From the NCBI RefSeq assembly GCF_012849095.1, contig NZ_CP051680.1, positions 7,312,001 to 7,376,000 of the forward strand: DNA of 64,000 nt, written 5' to 3'. Position 1 is the stretch's first letter. Each line of letters starts with the position of its first letter. Both the position numbers and the translations under genes were made by a program. The stretch is from Cohnella herbarum. GTDB taxonomy: Bacteria > Bacillota > Bacilli > Paenibacillales > Paenibacillaceae. A model generated the notes under the pieces. It did not search any database, was not told the origin of the DNA, and worked only from the letters and a program-made list of their open reading frames with translations. This document shows positions 17,279 to 26,060 of this stretch, piece by piece.

Positions 17279-18172
17279 TTGAAAAAGTTACGATTCGCCG
17301 CCTATGACAAGCAAGAGTCCAGGGCCGCTTACTTGTTTATCGTCCCCGCGTTCATCTTGTTGGCCGTGTTCATTTTCTATCCGATGTTCCGCGCGCTGTT
17401 GATCAGCTTCGAGAACTTTAACTTGATCTCGGCCCGTTCTTCCTTCGCGGGCTTCGACAATTACGTCAAGCTGTTCTCCGATGAGGATTTCGGCGCAAGC
17501 CTCTGGCATTCGTTCTATTTCACCCTCGTCGTTCTGCCCGTGCAGACGGCTGTCTCGCTGGGGCTGGCTTTGCTCGTGCAGAAGAAGTTTCGGGGTGTCG
17601 GGTTTTTCCGAACCGTTTATTTTATTCCGGTCGTCGTGTCCTTCGCGATCGCTTCGACGGTGTTCAGGCTGATCTACAACAAAGACTACGGAATGCTTAA
17701 CGTCGTGCTCAAGGGGATCGGCTTGCCGGTGCTCGACTTCCTCTCCAATCCGGATATCTCGATGCTGGGCATAATCGCGTTATGCATCTGGCGGGCGATG
17801 GGATTCGTGATGGTTATTTTCCTGGCGGGACTGAATAATATCCCCGAATCGTTATACGAGGCGGCCCACGTCGATGGGGCGAATCCGATGCAAAGGTTCT
17901 TTCTGATCACGCTGCCGCTTCTCAAACGCACGATGGCGTTCGTAGTCATCATTACGACGATGGATGCGCTGAAAATATTTATTCCGATTTACATTACGAC
18001 AAGCGGGGGACCGGCGGGTTCTACGAGTACCGTCGTTCATTTCATATACGAAACGGCGTTTAAGCAGATGAATATGGGGTATGCCGCGGCTGCCGCGTTT
18101 CTGTTCTTCTTCCTCGTGCTGATCATCTCCATCGTGCAGTTGAGGGTTTTCCGTACCGATGTCGAGTATTAA
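17279..18172 (+). CDS. Carbohydrate ABC transporter permease (MalF type), TTG start
   Basis: This 297-residue membrane protein shows the MalF-like start AAYLFIVPAFILLAVFIFYP, an EAA loop (LYEAAHVDGANPMQRFFLIT near residue 205) and TTSGGPAGSTSTVVHFIYE. The frame is open from 17207, but the TTG at 17279 has an AAAGGAGG site 8 bp upstream and gives a start directly before the conserved region, so TTG is the likely initiator. It lies between the binding protein and the MalG-type permease. Confidence 0.9.
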   Translation: MKKLRFAAYDKQESRAAYLFIVPAFILLAVFIFYPMFRALLISFENFNLISARSSFAGFDNYVKLFSDEDFGASLWHSFYFTLVVLPVQTAVSLGLALLVQKKFRGVGFFRTVYFIPVVVSFAIASTVFRLIYNKDYGMLNVVLKGIGLPVLDFLSNPDISMLGIIALCIWRAMGFVMVIFLAGLNNIPESLYEAAHVDGANPMQRFFLITLPLLKRTMAFVVIITTMDALKIFIPIYITTSGGPAGSTSTVVHFIYETAFKQMNMGYAAAAAFLFFFLVLIISIVQLRVFRTDVEY

Positions 18173-18227
18173 TCGAGTTGAAATGAAAATAATGCACGGA
18201 AGTGCCTAGAAGCAAGGAGGAGCACTT

Positions 18228-19067
18228 ATGAATCGGACTGTAATCGTCATTGTGCGTTTGGCGGTCATGATCGTAATGGCGGGAGTCGCGTTATTCCCGA
18301 TCTATTGGATGGTTATGAGCTCGTTCCGAACCCACGAGGAAATTTTCAAATATACGACGCTAAGCCCCGAATTGTTCTTGCCGGTGGATTGGACTTTACA
18401 AAACTATAGGGATATTTTCCTTGACCCGAGCAAGCCTTTCGGCAGATTTATGTTGAATACGTTGTTCGTCGCGACGATCGTTACGGCTCTCGGGTTGATC
18501 GTTAACGCCATGGCCGCGTTCGCTTTCGCGAAGATGAGATTTCCGTTCAAGAAGTTGTTGCTTACCGTGTTTATGTCGTCTCTGGTCATTCCGTACGAGG
18601 TCATCATGATTCCCCAATATTTGCTCATGCGCGACTTCGATTGGATTAACTCCTATATGGCGTTGATCGTTCCGCAGGTCGTATGGGTGTTCGGAATTTT
18701 CATGCTCGTGCAGTTTTTCTCGGATGTCCCGCGGGACATTCTGGACGCGGCAAGAATGGATGGCGCCGGATGGCTGCGCATCTTCGGCAAGATCGTGCTT
18801 CCTACGGCGGTTCCGGCCATCATTACGCTAGGGATCATGACGTTCCTGAACCAATGGGATTCCTTCCTCTGGCCGTTGGTCGTCATTAATGAAGAGAAGA
18901 AACAGGTCATTCAGGTAGCGATCTCGTCCTATCAGTCGTTGCGGAATATTTCATGGGGTAAAATCCTTGCCGCGACGTCGATCAGCTCCGTGCCGATCTT
19001 GATCGTGTTTCTGTTCCTGCAGCGTTATTACGTTCAAGGTATTACGATGTCCGGGGTGAAAGGGTGA
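18228..19067 (+). CDS. Carbohydrate ABC transporter permease (MalG type)
   Basis: This 279-residue membrane protein begins with a membrane helix and FPIYWMVMSSFR. Its EAA loop reads ILDAARMDGAGWLRIFGKIV near residue 175, and it ends YYVQGITMSGVKG as MalG-like permeases do. AGCAAGGAGG precedes ATG 18228. The stop overlaps the GTG start of the next gene (GTGA), suggesting translational coupling of import with that enzyme. Confidence 0.93.
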   Translation: MNRTVIVIVRLAVMIVMAGVALFPIYWMVMSSFRTHEEIFKYTTLSPELFLPVDWTLQNYRDIFLDPSKPFGRFMLNTLFVATIVTALGLIVNAMAAFAFAKMRFPFKKLLLTVFMSSLVIPYEVIMIPQYLLMRDFDWINSYMALIVPQVVWVFGIFMLVQFFSDVPRDILDAARMDGAGWLRIFGKIVLPTAVPAIITLGIMTFLNQWDSFLWPLVVINEEKKQVIQVAISSYQSLRNISWGKILAATSISSVPILIVFLFLQRYYVQGITMSGVKG

Positions 19068-21283
19068 ATGCAATGCTTCCTACATGGTTAAACGAAAAAC
19101 TGGGCCTGCTCTGGCATGAGTATGGACAATGGAATGAAATCGGGCAACGGAATGAGAACGGACAATGGAATGAAATCGGGCAACGGAATGAGAACGGACA
19201 ATGGAATGAAATCGGGTTAAACGGAGCCTTATACGGCTCGAACGGAGCGGTATGGACGGCTAACGTAGGCGAAGTTCATATCGAAGTCAAACTCGATTGG
19301 GAGAAGAGCGAGGATGAGGCCGGTAGGGATTCGCGGAAGGTTGCTTCCGTCGAGGTGTCCGTAAGTCCCGGTTCGACGGGGACGGCGAAGTTGTCCGGGT
19401 TGCAGGTTATGTTTACCAACGATTCCGAGCTGGAATGCGTGTGGAAACCTCATCTGGCCCCTCTGGAGGGGATGGTCGTCGGAGATAAAATGTTCCGTTC
19501 CCCGGCAATCGTATTCGAAGGTGAGACGAAGATGACGGCATTGATTCCGGATCTGGATTCGATTCAAAGGGATCGCGCACTTCCTCACATGATGGATTAC
19601 ACCGTTTATGATCGTAAATTGATGTATGGGTTATGCGATTACGCCGAGACTGGGCACGTGTATCATGAACTCAAACCGTCCGCGATCGTGTTTAGCGGGC
19701 AACTGAGCTTCCGGTTTTATTTGGTCGAGTGGGAGAAGGAGAGCGGTCAGAGGAGCAAGGATTATCGGCTCGTGGAAAAGTTTCTGTGGGAACGATTCGC
19801 GGCGCGAAGAATGCCGGTACCGGATGCGGGTAGTGCGGGTAATGGGGGAGAAACGGGAAATGCGAGAGATGCAAGAGATGCTGGAGATGCTGGAGATGCA
19901 GGAAATGAAGGAGTTGCGGACATTCTCGCTGGGCTAGAGCCGTATGCCAATCACGCTTATGAATGGGCATTGAATCGATGGAAAGACGTGACGTGGCAGC
20001 AATTCAAGCTGGAAGACGGTACGGAAGTCGGCGGAGTCGTCTTCATCGTATGCGCTTGGCAGAAGCCGGGATTCGGACGCGAGGAAGAATGGCGCGAGCC
20101 GAAAAGCCTATGGAACCAAGCGTGGTTCTGCGGATTAAGAACCGCATACGGGTACGGCTGGTGGGGACGCGAGCAAGGACGGACGGATTGGATAGAGAAA
20201 GCGGAGCTGGCGCTTAATTTCGCTTTGGCGGCACCTCAGACCGACGGCTTGTTTCCGGGTTATTACCAAGCGGGAGAGGGGAATGCATGGGAGACGGGCA
20301 AGTGGTTCATGTCCGGACCTCGCCGTCCGGCGGGACATGAAGCCCACGTTCATCTGCTGGATTCCTCGTGGACTTGCTGGTGGTTGTTGAAATGGTATCG
20401 GGACGTCAAGCAGGACGAGAGAATCGTCCCATTTGTCAAGCGATACGCGGAGAGGCTGCTAACGCTTCAGCGGGAAGACGGGGCGTTCCCGGCTTGGATT
20501 CGGCTGGACGGATCGGGGATTTCCCCGTTCCTGACGCAGAGCCCCGAATCGGCGATGCATGTCATGCTGCTATGTCTGCTGCACCGGATAGTGCCGGACG
20601 CGAGATATGTGACGGCTGCGATTAGAGCGGCTAGTTTCGTGGCGGAACGGATCGTGCCGGAAGGACGCTGGGAGGATTTCGAGACGTATTGGTCCTGTTC
20701 CCGGCAATGGGACGGCAAACAGTTTGGAGAGAAGGACGCTCGCAGCGGATTATACAACCAATGCAACTTCGGCATCTATTGGACGGCGGAAGCGTATAAA
20801 GATTTATATGCGGTTACCGAGGATAGGGAATGGCTTGATCTCGGAGAACAAGTGCTAGCCGAGGCTTCGCTGTATCAGCAAATCTGGCAGCCGTCGTTCT
20901 TCCCCGTTCCGACGATCGGCGGGTTCGGCGTCATGAACAGCGACGACGAATGGAACGATGCACGGCAAAGTCTGTTCGCGCTTACCTACTGGGACTATTA
21001 CAGCCTGACGGGCAATGAAAGCTATCGCGCCCGGGCGATCTGGGCGATGAAGGCGTCGTTCTACATGATGTACTGTCCGGAGAACGAGGGCGTGAAGGAA
21101 ATCTACGAACGCGTGCATCCGCATTTCGACGAGACGGACTACGGATTCCATATGGAAAATTTCAATCATCACGACGGCACTCCGGTCGACGGTCTCGGCG
21201 AGTTCACGATTTTCGACTGGGGCTGCGGCGCTGCCGCGGCGTCCTTGGCCGAGTTTAAGTTGAAGGGGAGGGCGAGGAGATAG
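19064..21283 (+). CDS. Uncharacterised large protein, probable (alpha/alpha)-toroid enzyme
   Basis: This 739-residue protein lacks a signal peptide and I cannot assign it to a named family. Residues 1-250 look beta-rich. Residues about 300-730 are helical with many Trp, Tyr and acidic residues (WFMSGPRRPAGHEAHVHLLD, YWSCSRQWDG, QPSFFPVPTIGGFGVMNSDD, FDWGCGAAAAS), which suggests an (alpha/alpha) toroid like those of glycoside hydrolases, lyases or epimerases. Two inserts are low-complexity: a 12-residue in-frame repeat GQWNEIGQRNEN near residues 22-51, coded by a 36-bp DNA repeat, and GDAGDAG-type repeats near 260-285. GTG 19064 overlaps the permease stop; ATG 19073 is an alternative. The stop codon lies inside the first unit of array C. 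Coupling to an importer suggests it acts on the imported glycan. Confidence 0.65.
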   Translation: MNAMLPTWLNEKLGLLWHEYGQWNEIGQRNENGQWNEIGQRNENGQWNEIGLNGALYGSNGAVWTANVGEVHIEVKLDWEKSEDEAGRDSRKVASVEVSVSPGSTGTAKLSGLQVMFTNDSELECVWKPHLAPLEGMVVGDKMFRSPAIVFEGETKMTALIPDLDSIQRDRALPHMMDYTVYDRKLMYGLCDYAETGHVYHELKPSAIVFSGQLSFRFYLVEWEKESGQRSKDYRLVEKFLWERFAARRMPVPDAGSAGNGGETGNARDARDAGDAGDAGNEGVADILAGLEPYANHAYEWALNRWKDVTWQQFKLEDGTEVGGVVFIVCAWQKPGFGREEEWREPKSLWNQAWFCGLRTAYGYGWWGREQGRTDWIEKAELALNFALAAPQTDGLFPGYYQAGEGNAWETGKWFMSGPRRPAGHEAHVHLLDSSWTCWWLLKWYRDVKQDERIVPFVKRYAERLLTLQREDGAFPAWIRLDGSGISPFLTQSPESAMHVMLLCLLHRIVPDARYVTAAIRAASFVAERIVPEGRWEDFETYWSCSRQWDGKQFGEKDARSGLYNQCNFGIYWTAEAYKDLYAVTEDREWLDLGEQVLAEASLYQQIWQPSFFPVPTIGGFGVMNSDDEWNDARQSLFALTYWDYYSLTGNESYRARAIWAMKASFYMMYCPENEGVKEIYERVHPHFDETDYGFHMENFNHHDGTPVDGLGEFTIFDWGCGAAAASLAEFKLKGRARR
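19127..19215 (+). repeat. In-frame 36-bp coding tandem repeat
   Basis: The unit GGACAATGGAATGAAATC plus GGGCAACGGAATGAGAAC occurs twice and then partly a third time within the N-terminal coding region of the large putative enzyme. It encodes GQWNEIGQRNEN per 36 bp. The copies are identical, so the expansion is recent and may vary in number between strains. Confidence 0.85.
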
Positions 21284-21308
21284 GCGGAAAAACCACCTAG
21301 CTCGGTGA
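21278..21308. repeat. Detached first unit of array C
   Basis: The sequence AGATAGGCGGAAAAACCACC and the following TAGCTCGGT match an array C unit. It is separated from the rest of array C by array B. Its TAG (21281-21283) is the stop codon of the preceding gene, so the repeat begins exactly at the coding end. Confidence 0.8.
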
Positions 21309-21316
21309 CGGATTGG

Positions 21317-21673
21317 ACCAACCCAACCAACCTCTCATAGTCGAAAATTCCGACTATGGTGAGGCTAACCAACCCAATTACCCTCTCATAGTCGGAAATT
21401 CCGACTATGGCGAGGCTAACCAACCCAACCACCCTCTCATAGTCGGAAATTCCGACTATGGCGAGGCAAACCAACGCAACCAACCTCTCATAGTCGAAAA
21501 TTCCGACTATGGTGAGGCTAACCAACCCAATCACCCTCTCATAGTCGGAAATTCCGACTATGGTGAGGCAAACCAACCCAATCACCCTCTCATAGTCGGA
21601 AATTCCGACTATGGCGAGGCAAACCAACCCAACCACCCTCTCATAATCGGAAATTCCGACTATGGCGAGAAGA
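21317..21673. repeat. Array B: seven tandem 51-bp units with CATAGTCGG palindrome
   Basis: Each unit consists of a spacer ACCAACCCAACCACCCTCT and the palindrome CATAGTCGGAA-A-TTCCGACTATG followed by GCGAGGC. The units follow each other every 51 bp and are 85-98% identical by eye. The palindrome arms are conserved except for single changes (for example CATAATCGG in the last unit). Long reading frames on both strands result from the period being a multiple of three and are not taken as genes. Confidence 0.9.
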
Positions 21674-22325
21674 TAGGCGGAAAAACCGCCTAACTGGGTC
21701 GCCTGTAGCCCGCACGGTGGTAAGATAGGCGGAAAAACCGCCTAACTCGGTAGCATGTAGCCCGCTCGGTGTTGAGATAGGCGGAAAAACCGCCTAACTT
21801 GGTCTCGCGTAGCCCACCCGGAGGTGAGATAGGCGGAAAATCCGCCTAAGTCGGTCGCGGATAGCCCGCACGGTGGTGAGATAGGCGGAAAAGCCGCCTA
21901 ACTCGGTCGCCTGTAGCCCGCTCGGTGTTGAGATAGGCGGAAAAACCGCCTAACTTGGTCTCGCGTAGCCCACCCGGAGGTGAGATAGGCGGAAAATCCG
22001 CCTAACTGGTCTCGCGTAGCCCACCCGGAGGTGAGATAGGCGGAAAAGCCGCCTAAGTCGGTCGCGGATAGCCCGCCCGGCGGGGAGATAGGCGGAAAAG
22101 CCGCCTAAGTCGGCAGCGGATAGCCCGCCCGGCGGAGAGATAGGCGGAAAATCAGCCTAACTAAGTCGCGGGTAGCCCGCACGGCTGTAAGATAGGCGGA
22201 AAACCCGCCTAACTAGGCCACATGCAGCCCGCCCGATAGTGAGCTAGGCGGAAAACCCGCCTAACTAGGCCACGTGCAGCCCGCCCGGCGAGGAGCTAGG
22301 CGAGGCAACACCTGCCGAACTCGGC
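21671..22325. repeat. Array C: about twelve tandem 52-bp units with TAGGCGG hairpin
   Basis: AGATAGGCGG recurs at 21671, 21723, 21775, 21827, 21879, 21931, 21983, 22034, 22086, 22138 and 22190, then as AGCTAGGCGG at 22242 and in degenerate form at 22294. The period is 52 bp, with one 51-bp unit. The core TAGGCGG-AAAAN-CCGCCTA keeps its stem while the loop's last base varies among A, T, G and C. The tail (TAGCCCGCNCGG) is more variable, and the last units are the most diverged. Confidence 0.9.
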
Positions 22326-22366
22326 CGCACTAAGTCCCTCTATCTCCACACCAAGCGGTGCAACAC

Positions 22367-22403
22367 AAAAAAAGGAGGCTTGCGGCAACGGGCCGCAAGC
22401 CTC
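22367..22403 (-). terminator. Rho-independent terminator of the minus-strand YesM/YesN operon
   Basis: Read on the minus strand, GAGGCTTGCGGC pairs with GCCGCAAGCCTC around a short loop and is followed by CC and seven T. Confidence 0.9.
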
Positions 22404-22489
22404 AAGTTTTATATTTCAAAGGGGGTCATGTATGTATCTTAACCTTTGAACATGAAAGGAAGATGAAGGTAATGTTACGTTATCATTAC
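22367..22489 (-). repeat. Duplicated 3'-UTR/terminator module, copy 1
   Basis: About 123 bp here are roughly 93% identical to 30396-30518. The module contains a strong terminator for the minus strand and a second hairpin pairing TTCAAAGGG with CCTTTGAA around CATGTATGTATC. Copy 1 begins 41 bp downstream of the histidine kinase stop codon (gene at 22530-24314). Confidence 0.85.
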
Positions 22490-22529
22490 GAAGTGTTTTC
22501 TTATCGTTAAGCTCGCTTTAATCCCATCC

Positions 22530-24314
22530 CTACTGTTGCTCCTCCGTTGCGGGAATATGGATTTCGACTCGTGTGCCGGCTCCAAGAACGCTATGCAAGG
22601 TTAAGCCGTAGCCGTCTCCGAAATAATGCCGAATCCGCATGTCCACGTTTTTCGTTCCATAGGAGAGATTATCTTCGGCCGGATTACCCCGTATGCCGGA
22701 AATCGCTTTTCTAAGACTATCCTCGTTCATTCCGATTCCATTATCTTCAACGACGATCGTTATGCCGTCCGCGGTTCGGTCGGCCGTGATGGCAATGGTT
22801 CCTTCTCTGCTCTCTCGCCCCAATATCCCGTGATGGATGGCATTCTCGACGATAGGCTGCAACGTGATCTTCGGAATGGCGTAAGCTTGAATATCGTCGG
22901 CGACGTCAATTACGAAAGCGATTTTGTTGTCGTAACGGATGTTCTGGATTTGGACATAAAACGAAACGTGTTTTAACTCTTCCGCGATCGTAATGATATC
23001 CTGTCCCCTGCTCAAGCTGACCTTATAGAAGCGGGCCAACGTCTTGACGACGTTCCGGATTTCCTCGTTCATCCGCCTGCTCGCCATCCAATTAATCAAG
23101 TCCAACGTGTTGTATAGAAAATGGGGATTGATTTGCGACTGCAGCGCTTTCAGCTCCGCGCCTTTAATATCTTTTCCCAACTGATACTGCTGCTCGTTCA
23201 TGGCCGTTATTTTTTTGATCATATAGTTGTAAGTCCGAATCAATTCCCCGATCTCGTCCTTTCCTTGAATCGGCGTCAGAACAAGGAGGTCCCCGCTCTG
23301 TACTTCCCGAATCTGGGTCGTCAGCTTCGTAATTCGCCGAGTGACCGATATGGCAAGAACGTAAGCGACGATATAGGCGGCAACGGCGATTCCGATCAGT
23401 AACAGCAGCAGTTGATTGCGCAATTGATTGCTTTGCTTCATGACCTCGTCAAGCGGGATCGCCGTAACCATGCTCCATTGGGAAGAGGGAACGGCACTAT
23501 ACAAGTAATAGACGTTGTTCTGTATTTTCGTTTGCGTCGCCGGGATGATTTGCCTTTCGGGCATCTGATCGATCAACGGAAATTCAATAGAGCCGGACGA
23601 TACGATGACTTCGTTATCCGGTCCGGATAGATAGGAAACGCTGTTCTTCACGACGTTGGCTTTCGTTAATATCCCTTGCAGAACATCTTTCCGAACGTCC
23701 ACCCTAAGCTGACCTATCGGGTTGCGATAATCGTTGGGATTCAGAATGCTTCTAACGACGGAAATAAAGTCGTTATTGGGCAGGGGCTCCCTCTCCAAAG
23801 TATTCGGGGTGCACCAAGCATAAGAATCCTGTTCCTTGAACAAGCGGTCATAACAAGGGCTTCCGACGGTTAGGCCAAGGGGGAGGAAGTTCTCCAACTC
23901 GTTCGCGAAAATAAAGGATTCCGGGACGTATAGGATCATTTTGGAAATATCGAGACTATCCTGCATGGACTGCAATAGCTTCTTGAGTTGGGCGTAGTCT
24001 TCGAGTTGTCGGTTGATATCGTCCGTGTTGTGCGGTTTCATAACCTCGATAACGGTAGGATTGGCAACGAGAATGTCCGTCGTCTTGGCAATGCGTTGAA
24101 TTCGGTAGCTGAGATAGGAAAAAGTCTGATCGAATCCCTGTTCCGCCGAATATTTCATTTGATTGATGATGATCGTCGAGATTTTGTCCGAAGCCGCGAA
24201 TTGATAGATGCCTAACGGGAAAATAATCAGTACCAAGTATGTAAAAAGGATCTTGTCCCGGAGTTTGATGTTATACAGCCATTTGTTAAAAAAACGAGCG
24301 ACGGATTGGATCAT
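22530..24314 (-). CDS. YesM-type sensor histidine kinase
   Basis: This 594-residue membrane kinase has a membrane helix at about 20-40 (ILFTYLVLIIFPLGIYQFA), an extracellular sensing domain to about 295, a second helix (LLLLLIGIAVAAYIVAYVLA) and a HAMP linker. The kinase core has QINPHFLYNTLDL, with the phospho-acceptor His near 398, and the ATPase domain has ENAIHHG and DNGIGM. It is the second gene of a two-gene operon: its ATG overlaps the stop of the response-regulator gene by 4 bp. The divergent importer genes at 26061-29561 are the likely target of the system. Confidence 0.92.
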   Translation of the reverse strand: MIQSVARFFNKWLYNIKLRDKILFTYLVLIIFPLGIYQFAASDKISTIIINQMKYSAEQGFDQTFSYLSYRIQRIAKTTDILVANPTVIEVMKPHNTDDINRQLEDYAQLKKLLQSMQDSLDISKMILYVPESFIFANELENFLPLGLTVGSPCYDRLFKEQDSYAWCTPNTLEREPLPNNDFISVVRSILNPNDYRNPIGQLRVDVRKDVLQGILTKANVVKNSVSYLSGPDNEVIVSSGSIEFPLIDQMPERQIIPATQTKIQNNVYYLYSAVPSSQWSMVTAIPLDEVMKQSNQLRNQLLLLLIGIAVAAYIVAYVLAISVTRRITKLTTQIREVQSGDLLVLTPIQGKDEIGELIRTYNYMIKKITAMNEQQYQLGKDIKGAELKALQSQINPHFLYNTLDLINWMASRRMNEEIRNVVKTLARFYKVSLSRGQDIITIAEELKHVSFYVQIQNIRYDNKIAFVIDVADDIQAYAIPKITLQPIVENAIHHGILGRESREGTIAITADRTADGITIVVEDNGIGMNEDSLRKAISGIRGNPAEDNLSYGTKNVDMRIRHYFGDGYGLTLHSVLGAGTRVEIHIPATEEQQ

Positions 24315-25888
24315 AGACGGAATCGCTCCCTATATGCGGAAGGCGTCAATCCGGTAAACTTGCGGAATATTTTGGCGAAGTATTCTCCGTCCTTGTACCC
24401 GACTTGCGAAGCGACGTCGAATATTTTCAGTCGATCGCCCGTCAGCAATTGTTTCGCTTTCTCCACTCTGTATTCCATTAAGTATTGTTTGATCGTCGTC
24501 CCCGTGCTTTCCTTAAATACGGCAATGAGATGAGAACTCGTCATCTCCATTCGCTCGCTGATTTCCCCGACCGACAAACTCTCGTCCGCATAATGCTCAT
24601 GAATGTATTTCATGATCCGGGAAGCCATACCTCCCTTTCCTTCGCTCGTAACCGCTTCCATTAACTGCCGCATTTTAAGCAGAACAGCGTCTTCGGCATC
24701 CTCCAGGTAATGGCATTGCAGCAGCAATTCCCATGGCTGGTCGGTTTCCGCGGACAACGGAAAGAGAGCGATGCCACGCTGATTCGCGAATCCGTCCATC
24801 TCCAGCATGAATCGGTAAAAGATTTCTTTAGTGGCGGAGACGAGTTCATCGGGCCGTTGCCTTAGGAAGTCGGTTAAACGGCGGATAAGCGCCTCCAATT
24901 CGGCAAACCGTTCATTGCGCAACGCCTCATGCATTTCCTTGACGACTTGGCGCTTGGCGTCATTGTCGGATTCGGAAGGCGGAGCAACAGGGTAGTCGCT
25001 CGTCGCGATGGAGCAAGGAGGACGGTAGAAAGCTTCTTGCATGCGCACGACAGCCGAAGTGTAGGATTGTATCAATAAAACGTAGCCGTCGACGATATCG
25101 CCAGCCGTAATCGAATACCGGTCATAATGGCCATTCAGTTCCGAAGACAGACAATGACAAACGTTACGTAGGACGAAGGGATCCAACGGCGCGCGCTCCG
25201 ATCCGAATAGATGAAGAACGGAGTGAAGTTCGTTTTTGGCGGCGAAAAGATAACGAAGTCCTGATGTTGAGATACAAGTCTCTACGATGGCGATTATATG
25301 ATTTGGGCTCGGTTGCGGAGCCACGATCTTAAGAAGTACGGTAACGCAAGGAGCCGCAAGGGAAAGCGGAAATTCGGCGATCTCCAGTCTACTGTTCAGC
25401 AGGGTGCCCTCGTAAGCGTCGCCGATCAATCGCAAAGCGATCTCCTGTTTAACCAGTTCCCTGCTTGCTTCCATCGTCTCTTTCGCGGCGGCTTCTCTTT
25501 CGAGATGCCGTCTTTCTTCTGCGCAAAGTATCGCCGCACTTTCCAAAGCCTCTCGCAGCTCATCGATATCGATCGGCTTTTCGACGTAGCTAACCGCTTT
25601 TAAGGAGATGGCGGCTTTTAAGTATTCCTTGTCCGCGTAGCCGCTCATAAAGATGATTTTGCATCTGGGGTTGTTCCGTCGAAGTTCGGTCGCGAGTCCC
25701 ACGCCATCCATTCGCGGCATGCGAATATCGGTTAGAACGATATCGGGACAGAATTGCTCCGTGATCGACAAAGCATGGACGCCATCTGTTGCTTCCATGA
25801 CTTCCATGATGCCTAATCGTTCCCATGCGATATCGTTCCGAATGCCTTCTCTAGTCAGTCTTTCGTCTTCCACGAGCAGAAGTTTCAT
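24311..25888 (-). CDS. YesN-type AraC-family response regulator
   Basis: This 525-residue protein starts with a receiver domain (LLVEDERLTREGIR, LTDIRMPRMDG with the phospho-acceptor Asp near residue 55, MSGYADKEYLKAA, KPID). A middle region of unknown fold follows, and the C-terminal AraC-type DNA-binding domain (SLSVGEISERMEMTSSHLIAVF, and KIFDVASQVGYKDGEYFAKIF with FTGLTPSAYR). A GGGAGGG site lies 8 bp before ATG 25888. In this operon the regulator precedes the kinase, the reverse of the pair at 12288-15704. The 172-bp gap to the importer is shared, so it probably binds there. Confidence 0.93.
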   Translation of the reverse strand: MKLLLVEDERLTREGIRNDIAWERLGIMEVMEATDGVHALSITEQFCPDIVLTDIRMPRMDGVGLATELRRNNPRCKIIFMSGYADKEYLKAAISLKAVSYVEKPIDIDELREALESAAILCAEERRHLEREAAAKETMEASRELVKQEIALRLIGDAYEGTLLNSRLEIAEFPLSLAAPCVTVLLKIVAPQPSPNHIIAIVETCISTSGLRYLFAAKNELHSVLHLFGSERAPLDPFVLRNVCHCLSSELNGHYDRYSITAGDIVDGYVLLIQSYTSAVVRMQEAFYRPPCSIATSDYPVAPPSESDNDAKRQVVKEMHEALRNERFAELEALIRRLTDFLRQRPDELVSATKEIFYRFMLEMDGFANQRGIALFPLSAETDQPWELLLQCHYLEDAEDAVLLKMRQLMEAVTSEGKGGMASRIMKYIHEHYADESLSVGEISERMEMTSSHLIAVFKESTGTTIKQYLMEYRVEKAKQLLTGDRLKIFDVASQVGYKDGEYFAKIFRKFTGLTPSAYRERFRL

Positions 25889-26060
25889 GATGGCATCCCT
25901 CCCTGAATAAAGCTTAACCGCTTACTTGTTCGATTTCCATGCTCAATTGACGAAATCGATAAAACCTCCGGGAAACCGATATTTTGACGGGTTATCGCCC
26001 TCTATGGAACCTGTTAATTTGGAGGAGAGACAACTGCAGAAGACAGATGGGAGGGTGGAT

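Noticed and set aside
21169..21693. Frames of 126 and 155 codons through array B on opposite strands
   Set aside because: Same reason as for the other arrays: multiple-of-three period and no translation signals.
21671..22325. A CRISPR array
   Set aside because: The whole unit is repeated, there are no unique spacers of constant length, and no cas genes are present.
25889..26060. Promoters in the divergent region between the YesN gene and the third importer
   Set aside because: TTGACG occurs twice, but no -10 box at an acceptable distance could be found, so none is listed.
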